Assembly (NCBI GenBank): GCA_964522665.1
Contig: CAZFVY010000003.1
Coordinates: 62,001-126,000, forward strand
Origin: CAZFVY01 sp964522665
Lineage (GTDB): Bacteria; Verrucomicrobiota; Verrucomicrobiia; Limisphaerales; CAZFVY01
Length of the DNA: 64,000 bases
Reading direction: 5' to 3'
Both the position numbers and the translations under genes were made by a program. How positions within the stretch are numbered: position 1 is the stretch's first letter; the number at the start of each line of letters is the position of its first letter. The notes below the pieces were generated by a model. It did no database searches and had not been told where the DNA came from. It was given only the letters and a program-made list of their open reading frames with translations. Positions 31,601 through 43,600 of this stretch are shown piece after piece.

Positions 31601-34600
31601 CCCACGTGGCAGGCGTCATACAACGCCCCCAGTTCGCGCGCCAGCACGCCGATCGACCAGCCGTCGGAGACCAGGTGATGCATGGTCGCCAGCAACACGT
31701 GCGCCCGCGGAGCTTCCCGCAGCAGAACGACGCGCAGGAGCGGCTCAGCCGCCAGGTCAAACGCATGAAAATTCTCGGCCTCCGCCCGGCGCTGGACCTC
31801 CCGCGCGCGCTCCGCCGGCTCCAGCCCGCTCAGGTCCACGAGTTCCAAAGGCCCGCGCAAGGTTGGCGCGATCACCTGCGTCGGCTGGCCGTCCACCACG
31901 ACGAAATTGGTCCGCAAGGCCTCGTGCCGCCGCCCGATCTCCGCCACCGCCCGCTCCAGCGCCCCGGCGTCCAGCGGGCCGTCCAGGCGCAACGCCGCCG
32001 AGATGTTATACTCCGCCGCCGACCCCGCCAGTTGCGCCGCCACCCACAGCCGCGCCTGCGCGTACGACAACTCCAGCCGCCCTTCCCGCGACGCCCGCCC
32101 GATCGGCGGGAGGGCTTCGTTCTGCCCCAAGGCCGCGGCGATGCTTCGCGCGAAATCACGCAAACTCTCCGCTTCCAACAAGCTCGCCAGCGGGATGCGG
32201 ACGCCGAATTGACGCTGGGCTTGGGAAACGACTTGAGTCGCCGTGAGCGAATGGCCGCCCAGTTCGAAGAAATTGTCCAGCGCGCCCACGCGCGCCACGC
32301 CCAGCACGTCGGACCATATTACCGTGGCCAACTCCTCAATGGCGTTCGCGGGCGGCACGTAGCCCCGGACCAGGCCACGCTCCGCGGCGCCGGGGAGTGG
32401 CGCTTTCGCGAGCGCGTCGTGGTCCACTTTGCCGTTGGGCGTGAGCGGCAAAGTCTGCAGGATCACAAAGACCGAGGGGATCATGTAGTCCGGCAGTTTC
32501 GGTTTCAGGCCGTCGCGGAGCGATTTGACGTCCAGGCTGGCGCCGGCGGCGGGCAGCAGGAAGGCGACGAGGAAGAGGTTCTCGGCGCCGCCGTTTACCG
32601 ACGTCTCCGCGCGCGCTTGAGCCACGGCTTCGCTGACGCCGTTGAGTTCGCCCAGCGCGGCTTCAATCTCACCCAACTCGACGCGAAAGCCGCGGATCTT
32701 GATCTGGTGATCGGCACGTCCCAAGAAATCAAGGCGTGGTGAAAGTTCGTCGTCGCCCGGGAGCCAACGCGCCAGATCACCGGTGCGGTAGAGGCGACCG
32801 CCGTCCGCAAATGGATCAGGAACAAACTTCTCCGCGGTCAAATCGGGCCGGCCGAGGTACCCGCGAGCGACCTGCGGGCCACCGATGTAGAGTTCGCCCG
32901 GGGTCCCAACCGGCACGGGCTGGAGGCGATGATCCAACACATACATCGGCGTGTTCCAAATCGGTTTGCCAATCGGAACTGAGGGCGACGCGGGCGGCTC
33001 GGCGGCCGCGTTGTAAACGCAGCAACCAACCACCGTCTCGGTCGGGCCGTATTCGTTGAAGAGGCGGGAGCCGGGCAACTGCTCGCGCCAATAGGTCAGT
33101 TGATGTTCGTGGAGGGCTTCGCCGCCGACGATGAGCGAACCGATCTTCGCGGCCACTGGACGGCCGTCGAGGCGGCGGCGCAGGATTTCGAGATGCGCCG
33201 GGGCCAGCTTCAGGAAGCTAAGCTGGACGGGGGTGAGGAGCAGCTCTTCGAGCGCCTCAATCGGCGTTGCATCCGGCAGGATCAGGATCCTTCGGCCGGC
33301 GACCAGCGGCGCGAGCAACGTTGTGATCGTCGCGTCAAAACCAATTGGCGAGTGCAACGGCGCGCCGTCGCCCGCGTTCAAAGTGTAGTTTTCAACGCAC
33401 CAATTCAGGTAATTCACCAACCCGCGATGCGACAGGAGCGTCCCTTTGGGCTTGCCCGTCGAACCGGAGGTGTAGATGACGTAAGCGAGATTGTCCGGCG
33501 CGGCGGTGGGGGCGAGATCGACCGCGTCTTCCGCGGCAGGTTCGGCGGCGTCGGAATCGAGGCAGATGATTGGTCCAGCAAAACGGGCGGCCAAACTGGT
33601 AATTGACTGGTCGGTCAGCAGTACCGCGGCGCGCGAATCCTCCAGCATGTAACCGAGGCGTTCGGCGGGATACGAGGTGTCGAGCGGCACAAAGGCGGCG
33701 CCCGCCTTCAACGTCGCCAGGAGCGCGACGATCAACTCGATTGAACGACTCAAATGAATCGCGACCAACGTCTCCGACCCGGCGCCCAACCGGCGGAGTT
33801 GATGGGCCAGCCGGTTTGCGCGGCGGTTGAGTTCGGCGAAACTCACGTTGTGACCTTTTGACGAGACGGCGACCGCCGACGGCGAAAGTCGCGCCTGCGC
33901 GTCGAACCAGTGGACCACCGTTGGATGAGCGGGAAATGGATGGCTCTCAGCGTTCCATGTCTTTAAGACCGTCTCCCGCTCGAGGGGAGGAAGCAGAGAC
34001 GGGGCGTCGTAGCGTCCGTCTGGATCGAGCGCCATCGCCTCGAGGATCGATGAATAGAGTTCGGCCGCGGCCTCCACCTGAGTGGCGGGCAGGGCGGCGG
34101 GGTCGTAACTCAATTGCAGTTGAATCTGCTCAGTCTTGAAATCAACGCTGAAGTTCGCGGTAAAGACGAAGCTCGTCTTCTCGAAAATCCGTGACTCGAG
34201 CACCTCCAGTTGACCCGGCTTTACGGCGCCCTGGTAAACGTGAAAATGGATGAAATTGAACGCTGTCTCGAACAGCGCCGCGCCGCCTAATTCGCGCTGA
34301 ATCGCGAACAAGGGAAAGCGACGATGCGGCAGCAGGCGCCGTTCGTTGTCCCAAACGGCTCGCGCGAGCTCGACCCAACTTCCGCCGTCCAGGCGCTGCC
34401 GAAAGGGAAGCGTATTCAGGAACAAGCCCAACACGCGCTCGCCGTCGGCGTCCTCCGAGCGGCCGTTGGCGACCAGGCCCGTCAGGACGTCGTCCTTGTT
34501 GGCGAGCGCCGACAGCGCCCGCAGATGCGCGGCCAGCAGCGCCGATTTAATCGGCACGCCCGCGCGCGCGGCCGACCGCTTCAGTCCGTCACTGACCGCG

Positions 34601-37600
34601 CGGGAGAGGCGCACGTCGCACTGGCCGACTTGGATCGTGGAATCCGCCGTGACATTGGCTTGGCGCCAGCGCGGCAACGGCGTGTTTGAACATCCCGCCA
34701 GGAGGTCGATCCAAAACGCGCGTGAGGCGTCCTCCGCCAAGCTGGCGCGTTCGAGGGCGACAAAATCGCGGAAACTGAGCCGAACCGGCGACGGCTCCAC
34801 AGGCGGGCGGGCCTCCAACCGGGCAAAATAATCCTGGAACAGCTCGGTCAGCAACAGCGCGACGCTCCAGCCATCGAGAATGGCGTGATGAAAGCTCAAC
34901 GTCAGATAGAAGCTGTCCGGGCCGCAGATATGGATTTGGAAACGCCACAGGGGCGGCTGTTCCCAGTCGAACGGCCGTTGCTTTTCCTCTTCGATCCACG
35001 TTTCGACCGCGCGCCGCTGTTCATCCCGCGACAGTTGGCTCAGGTCGGCCGCGGGAAGCGCGGTCGCCACCGCCGCGTGGACGCGCTGGAGCGGTTCCCG
35101 CCCGGTCGCGTGAAGGAAGCTGGTGCGCAACGCGGGATGACGCGCGACGACTCCGCGCAAGGCGTCGTGAAGCGTCGAAAGCTCCAGCCGGGCGCCGAGC
35201 CGGAAGCTGAAGACATCGTGGTAAACCACCGTTCCCGGGCTTTGCAGTGAGTGGTAGAACATGCCCGCCTGCAATTGGGTCAGCGGGTAGGCGTCGGCGA
35301 ACCCCGCGCGCAGCCCTTCGCGTTCTTCGAGGGGAACGAGGCTAAACGGTTCGGTCAGCGGCGCCGCCGGCCCGGCGCCTGGCGCGGGGCTTTCAAGGGC
35401 CGCCGCCAGCTCCGCGACGGTCGGATACTGGAACAATTGCGCGAGCGACGCCGTCAGGCCGGCCCGCTTGAGGCGGGCAAGCACGCGGATGCTCAAAATG
35501 GAATCGCCGCCCAACGCAAAGAAATTGCGCTCAACGCCGACGCGGGGAACCTGCAGTACATCCTGCCAAATCGCGCACAGGAGTTCTTCGGTCGAGTTGC
35601 GCGGGGCGATGTGTTCCGCGGCTTCTTGACCACGGCCAGACGCCCGCTGGGCGAGAGCCTTGCGGTCGAGCTTCCCATTCGGCGAGAGCGGGAAAGACTC
35701 GACGAACACAAACTCGGACGGAACCATGTATTCAGGGAGGCTCCGCTTCAACGCCGCGCGCAAGTCAGCCGACCGCGGTTCGGCGGCGCCGCCGGTGGCG
35801 ATGAACGCCACCAAACGCTTGCCGGTTCCTTCGCTGCGCGCCAGCACGACGGCCTTGCCGGCGGCGAGGGCTTGGTTCAACGCCGTCTCGATTTCGCCCA
35901 GCTCGATACGGAAACCGCGCACCTTGACCTGATGGTCGGCGCGTCCAAGGAACTCGATCGGTCCCGGCTCGCCGCGGTCGTCCGCCAGATAGCGCGCGAG
36001 ATCGCCCGTGCGATAAAGCCGTCCGCCCGGAGCGCCTTGCCCGTCGAGGCCGCCGAACGGATCGGGCACGAATTTCTCCGCCGTCAATTCCGGCCGATTG
36101 AGGTAGCCCCGCGCGACCCCGACGCCGCCGATGTACAATTCGCCGGGCACGCCGACCGGAGTCGGTTGCAGACTTGGGTCCAAGATATAGATGCGAAGGT
36201 TCGAAATTGGGCGGCCAATCGGGACGAAGCGCCGCGCGCTCTTTGGCTCGCATTGCCAATAGGTCACGTCCACGGCGGCCTCGGTTGGACCGTAAAGATT
36301 GTGCAGTTTGACCCGCGCGAACCGCTGGAAGAAACGCTCTTGCAACGCGAACGGCAGGGCTTCGCCACTGCACACCACTTGCTCCAGTGACGCGCAGAGA
36401 GTGGCGTCAGCTTCGTCAAGGAACGCGTCGAGCATCGGCGGCACGAAATGGAGCACGGTGACGCGTTCGCGGGCGATCAGTTCGGCCAGATACGCGCCGT
36501 CGCGGTGTCCGCCTGGCTTGGCGATCGCCAGCCGCGCGCCCACGAGCAGCGGCCAGAAGAATTCCCAGACCGAGACGTCGAAACTGTAAGGCGTTTTCTG
36601 CAAGACGACGTCGTGGGCCTCGAGCCGGTAGGCGTCCTGCATCCAGAACAACCGGTTGCAAATACCGGCGTGGGTGTTCATCGCGCCTTTGGGCGCGCCG
36701 GTCGAACCGGAGGTGTAAATCGCGTAAGCGAGATTCTCCGGCGCCGTCGCCCCAACGAGATGGGCGTCGCTTTCGCCCTCGATGGCCGCCCAGCCCGCGT
36801 CGAGCACGATCAACTCGCCGGCGCCGGCGGGGAATTGGCCGGCCAATCGCGTTTGAGTCAGCACGACGCGGGCGCCCGCCTCCGCGGCCATGAAGGCGAC
36901 GCGATCAATCGGGTTTTCCGGATCCAGCGGAACGTAGGCGCCGCCCGCCTTGAGAATCGCGTAGAGGCTGACGACCAACTCGAAGGACCGTTCCATGTAC
37001 ACGGCGACCAACGCGTCCGGACCGACGCCGGAGCGGCGGAGGCGATGCGCCAATTGGTTTGCGCGCCGGTTCAGTTCGGCGTAGGTCAGGCGCTGGCCTT
37101 CGAAGACCAAGGCGACCCGGTCCGGGGTTCGCGCGACTTGGGCCTCGAATAGGGCGGGCAGCGTGACGTCCGGCGGGTAAGCGGCCGCGACGCCATTCGA
37201 ACCCGCCAGCAGGCGAGCGCGTTCGTTCGCGTCGAACATCGGCAGTTCGGCGACGCGTCGTTCCGGATTCGTCACCATGCCGGCGAGGATCGAATTGAAG
37301 CGTTGGATCAATCGCTCGACGGTTGCGGCGTCGTAAAGGTCGGTATTGTACTCGAACGTGCCGGCCAGTTCCGTGCCGAGCTCCTCGACGGAGACCGCGA
37401 GATCGAATTTCGAGATGCGCGATTCCCGCTCCAGTTCGGTCAGCGTGGCCCGGCCCAGCGCCATCTGCGTCACGGGGACGTTCAGGAATTCGAGCGTGAC
37501 TTGAAAGACCGGCGGGTGGCTGAGATTGCGTTCGAGGCCCAATTCATCGACGAGGCGCTCGAACGGCAAGTCCTGATGCGCGTAGGCGTCGAGGCAGACT

Positions 37601-40600
37601 TGGCGGACGTCGGCGAGCAATTCGCGCGTCGTCGCGGCGCCAGGGAGTTTGATCCGTAGCGGCAGGACGTTGACGAAAAACCCGATCAACGGCTCGATCT
37701 CTGCGCGATTACGGTTGGCGTTAGGCGCGCCGATGACGACCTCGTCCTGGCCGCAAGAACGGGCCAGCAGCGTCGCGAGGCCGGAAAGGACCGTCATGAA
37801 GAGGGTCGTCCCGGTCTCGCGGCTGAGCTGCTCCAGACCCGCGGTTAACTCGGCGTTAAGCCGGAATCGGATGGCGCGCCCGCGATGACTCTGAACGGGC
37901 GGCCGCGGCCGGTCGGGCGGCGGGGCGCTGAGGCTTGGTGCGTCCGCCAATTGCGTTTGCCAATACCCGACCAACGATTGGAGCGCCTCGCCGCGCAGCC
38001 ATTCGCGCTGCCATCCGGCATAGTCGGCATATTGGATCGCCAAGGCGGGCAGAGGTGAAGGCTTGCCGTTGACCAGGGCGTCGTAGATCGCCGTCAATTC
38101 CCGGGCCAGCACGCTGGTGGACCAGCCGTCCGCGACGATGTGGTGCAGGGTTAGCAGCAGCACATGCGATTCCGCGCCCAGGCGGACCAGGGTCGCGCGC
38201 AAGAGGCGGTCGGCGGAAAGCTCGAAGGGCCGCAATGCTTCGTCCCGCAACAGCGCGGCCAAATCCCGCGCCTGGGCCGCCGCGTCCAGCTCGGTCCAAT
38301 CAAGGACGAGCAACGGGCAATCCCCACGCGCGTGAATCACTTGCGTTCCGCGGCCCTCCACGTCGCGGAAATTCGTGCGCAGAACCTCGTGCCGGCGGAC
38401 GATTTCCGTGAGCCCGCGCTCCAGCGCCGGCGCGTCCAACGCGCCCGTCAAGCGCGCGGCGAAGGGCATATTGTAGGTCGCGTTCGGCCCTTCGAGGCGG
38501 TCGAGAAACCAGAGGCGCTGCTGCGCGAACGACAGCGGGATCTCGTCCGCGCGCGCGATGGCGCGTAGCGGCGGCGCCAGCGGCGGGCGCGTTTGTCGCC
38601 CGGCGTCGATTCGTTCGGCCAATTCCCGCAGCGTTGGCGCCTCGAAGATCGCGCGCAGCGGCAACTCCACGCGGAACAGTTCGCGAATCCGCGAGATGAC
38701 GCGGGCGCCCAACAACGAATGCCCGCCCAATTCGAAGAAATTCCCCTCCACGCTTACCTGCGTTCGGCCCAGGATCCGCGACCAGACGCCGGCCAACAAA
38801 TCCTCGGTGGCCGAGCGGGGGGCAACGTAAGCGGCTTCGCCTTCCGGCAAATCGGGCGCGGGCAGGGCCTTGCGATCCACTTTGCCGTTCGCGGTCAAAG
38901 GCAGGGCCTCGAGCTGGACGAACGCGGCCGGAACCATATAGTCCGGCAAGGTGCGCTTCAGGAAAGCCCGCAGTTCGAAAGCGACCGGCGACGGCCCCTC
39001 CCGCGCGACGAGATACGCCGCCAACGCCCAGTCGGGCGCCGCCGGGTCGCCGCCGGGTTGTTTGCGCGCCACGACGACCGTTTCGCGGATTCCGGGATGA
39101 CGCGCCAGGGCGGCCTCGATTTCCGACAACTCGATGCGGAAGCCGCGAATCTTAACCTGAAAATCAGCGCGGCCGAGATACTCGATATTCCCGTCCGGGC
39201 GGAACCGGGCCAAGTCACCGGTCACGTAAAGGCGCCCGCCCGGCTGGCCGCTGAACGGGTCGGGCAGGAAACGCTCGGCCGTCAGGTCCGGGCGGCCAAA
39301 GTAGCCGCGGGCGAGGCCGTCACCGGCCAGGTATAATTCACCGACGATCCCGATTGGGACCGGCTGAAAATATTCGTCCAGGATATAGGCGCGGGAATTG
39401 GGCAGGGGCCGGCCGATGACCGGCTCGCGCTCGTCCCGCGGCTCCAGAAGCGCGTAGGTGGAATAAACGGTGTCCTCGGTCGGCCCGTAGAGATCGAACA
39501 CCTTCCGCACGTGCGGAAGTTCATACAATTGCCGCGCGAGCGCGCCCGGGACGGCTTCGCCACCGAGGTTGGCCACCTGGACGGACTGGGGCAGCGACCC
39601 GTCGCGGACTAATTCCCGCATCGCCGACGGAACCGTGTTGACCAGCGTCACTTCGTCGCGCGCGGGCAACGCGGGCAGGGCCAGCGCGTCTTTCGCCAGG
39701 ATGATTTTGCCGCCCACGCTTAACGTGCCGAAGACTTCAAAGACGGAGAGATCGAAGCAGATTGACGTCGAGGCCAGGACGCCGCTCATTTCCTCGGCGG
39801 AGAAGGTGTCGTTGACCCAAGTAAGAAAGGCGGAAACATTTCGATTCTCGAGGGCCACGCCTTTCGGCAAGCCGGTCGAGCCGGAGGTGAAGATGACGTA
39901 CGCCAGATTCCGCGCGTGATTGACCGGTGACGGGTTGGACAGGCGGCATTGGCGGATCGCCGCGTCGTCGTCCTCGAGGCAGACGACGCGAGCGCCTGAC
40001 GCCGGCAGGAGCGTCGCGAGGCTTCGTTCGGTGATGACCACGGGCGCCTGGCTGGCGGTCAGAATGTAGGCGAGGCGCTCGAGGGGATAGCCCGGGTCGA
40101 GCGGCACGTAGGCGCCGCCCGCCTTGAGCGCTCCGAGCATCGCCGCGATCATCGAACCGGTTCGCTCCAGGCAGATTCCGACCAAGAGGTCGGGGCCGAC
40201 GCCCAACTTGCGCAAGTAATGGCCAATTTGATTCGCGCGTTGATTCAATTCGCGGTAGGTCCAGCGTTCGCCGCCGACCACCAGCGCGGTCCGCTCGGGG
40301 GTCCGCTTAGCCTGCGCCTCGAACCATTCGCGGACCGGACGATCCGCCGGATACGGCTGCGCGGTCTCATTCCAGGAGCGCAAGGTTTGCCATTCCGCGT
40401 CGCCGAGGAGCGGCAGCTCGGAGAGGCGCGGGTCCGGCTGACCCGGCGCGGTGACGCGGCGCAGAAAATTCTGAAACTGTCCCATCAGACGCGCGATTGC
40501 CGGGGCGTCGAAAAGATCGCTGTTGTAATCGCAATCCAGGTAGTGGACTCCGGCCCGCGACATGACGGTCAGCGTTAGGTCGAACGGAACGAAGTGGATC

Positions 40601-43600
40601 GGGTAGTCGAAAGAATCGAGTTCCAGTCCAAACATCGCCGGCACCGCGGGAACCTCGAAATTGAAGACCGTTGAAACCAGCGGCGAACGGCTCGGGTCGG
40701 AGCCGAGAGCCAGCTTGTTCAAGAGCGACGCGAACGGATACGCTTCGTGCTCGTAGGCGTCGAGCAAGATGCCGCGGACTCGCTTCAAATAGGCGCCGAA
40801 GGTCGGGTTGTCCGCGCCCGGGCTGCGGATGGGCAGGAGATGAGTGCAATACCCAACGACGCTTTCCGACCCCGCGAGTGACCGCCCCGCCGTTGGCGTT
40901 CCGATCACGACGTCGTCCTGGCCTGTGACCCGATGGAGCCAGGCGCCGTAGGCGGCGAAGAAAACCATGAAAAGAGTGCACTCGTGCCGCGTGGCGTAGC
41001 GCTGCAAAGCGGCAACCTGTTCCCGCTCCAACGTGATGGTTTCGCGGCGGCCGCGATAGGCGCGGAACGGCGGTCGCTTACCGGGGATCGGCAGCGCCAG
41101 CGTTGGAGCCGGGCTTCGGAATTGCGCCAACCAATAGGCCTCGTGCGTCCGAAATTCCGGCGTTTCCGCCTGCTCCGATTGCCAGCGGATAAACTCGGAG
41201 AACGGCATCGGGCGCTCGGTCGGCGCCGCCTCACCGCGACAGAGGGCCGAGTAGGTCACGCTCAGCTCCCGCAGGATTAACGCCATCGACCAACCGTCCG
41301 CGAGAAGATGATGGGTATTGACCACCAACACGTGCGATTCCTCTTCGAGCCGGAGCAATTGCACTTGAAAGACCGGGCCGTTGGCCAGGTCCATCGGTTT
41401 GCGACTGTCGTCGTCCAGCCATGCCTTGACCACCGCGTCACGCGTCTCCGCCGGCTCGGTGGAAAAGTCGATCAGCCGAGTCGGAGCCGCTTCGGGCGGG
41501 CGGGAGCATTGCGATTGCCCATCGGCGGAGAGCGTCAAGTTGAGCGCCTGATGGCGTTCGGCGACCCGTTGCGCCGCCTGCCGCAAGATGTCCCAGCGCA
41601 GCGGCCCGCGCAGGCGCACGGCGGAAGGGTTGTTGTACGCCAGCGAGCCTTCGGGGTCCAACTGCATTAAAATCCACAATTGCCGCTGGGCTTCGCTCAA
41701 GGGAAAGAGATTCGCGTCGCGCGCGGCGGGCTGTCCGTTGCGCGGCGGCGGCGCGAGCGGCGAGGCCGCGTGATCCGAGCTGGAGGCGATGTCCCGCTCG
41801 GGGAGGAAGCCACCTTCCCGCAACGCTTGCGCGCTCTCTTTGACCGCGCGGATGACCCAAGCGATGTCCTCCTCGGTGTGGGCCGTCGAGAGGAAGCAGG
41901 TCCGCCCCTCGCAGATATAAACCCCGCGCTCGACCAGATGGTAAAAGAAGAGTTCGAGGTCAGCGGTCGAACGGAACAGAAACCACGAGGCGAAATGAGC
42001 CACGCGGATCGGGTGCCCTTCCTGTTCCAACCAGACGTTGAGCGTGCGCGCCAACTCGGCGGTTCTCTGGTTCAGTTGTTCCTGCAATTCCGGTCCGCGC
42101 GCGCGCAGATGTTCCAGCGCGGCCAGCGCGGCGGCCATGACGAGCGGATGCTGACAGAACGTGCCCGCGAAATAGGTCTTCTCCGCGGCGGGGAACGAAC
42201 GATCGCCGTATTGCCACGTGCCGCCGTCCACGGCGTCGAGCCAGGCGCGTTTGCCGGCGATGGCGCCGATCGGCAGACCACCGCCGACGACCTTGCCGTA
42301 GGTCGTCAAGTCCGGCTCGACGCCGCAGAGGGCTTGAACGCCCCGCGGATGCGCGCGAAACCCGCTGATCATTTCGTCGAAGATCAGCGCGGCGCCGGCC
42401 TCGCTCGCCAGTTCGCGCAACTCCCGCAGGAACGCCCACGGCTGAAGGTCGGGGTTCCGGCTTTGCACCGGTTCGACGAGGATGGCCGCCAGTTCATGGC
42501 GGCGCGCGCGCAGGATTTCGAGCGACTCGGGCGCGCCGTATTTGAGGACGAGGACATTCTCGGCTACCCCGGCTGGGACTCCCGGCGCGAGCGGATACGA
42601 CTCAACCTCGAGGCCGGTGATTCGGCTGCTGATCAACGTGCCATCCGAATGCCCGTGGTAAGAGCCGTCGAACATGGCGACGCGCGCGCGGCCGGTCTTG
42701 GTGCGCGCCAGCCGAATGGCGGTCATCACCGCTTCCGTGCCCGAGTTATTGAAGGCGACGCGCTCGGTCCCGGTGATCTCCGTGAAGAGCGCCGCCACCC
42801 GGGGCACGAGGTCCGACCTTGGACCCATCTGGATGCCGCGCCGCAGTTCCGCCTCGACCGCGCGCGTGATGAACTCGGGGTGATTGCCAAATAGCAGGAC
42901 GCCGAAACCCATTGTGACGTCCACGTAATCGTTGCCATCGACGTCCCGAAAGCGCGAACCGAACGCCTCGTGCGACGTGATCGGATAAAGCAACTCCTTG
43001 GTCGAAAAGCGAAACCCGAACGACGCGCGGCTGTCGGCGAGGAGCGGACGGGTTTGCTGCGCCAAATCCTTCGAGCGCCGCGTCCGGTGAACGTAACGCG
43101 TGATCAACTCCGCGAGATGGGTTTCCTGGCGGGGCGTCAGGCGGGCGGAACTCTTCTTCGGCGCATTCAACGCGCGCAGCGGTGAAAGCCGGTTGTCACC
43201 GGTGGCGGGCGCGGCCGCTGGTTGGACGGAGGCTCCGGGCGCTGGGTCGGATGGGCTGGGCTTGGTCGGTTGAACCGGCGCCGCGCTGTGCGCCTGGGCG
43301 AGTTGGCGCGCCATGGACTCGAGTTGCGCCAGGCTTTGCGCGCCCGAGGCCGGGAAGGCTTGCAGCAGGGCGATCTGTTTCGCCATCAACTCAAGTTGCG
43401 CCGCGATGATGCGTTCGAGCGCGCTCGCGTTGGCGGGCGGAGCGATCAAGCTCGCGACCGGCGCGGTGGCTCCAGCTTCCGGCCGCGGCGGATCTGCGGC
43501 GACGACGACCGGCTCCGGCTCCGGCGCCGGCTCGGGCAGGCGAGTTACGAGGTATTCGGTCAGGGCGTTGAGCGAACTGACCTCCTCAAAAAACTGCCGG

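Noticed and set aside
32023..32130. Extension of the module repeat further towards the preceding PCP
   Set aside because: Two mismatches appear just past 32022 and the sequences diverge from 32077. Remaining similarity is ordinary C-domain homology.
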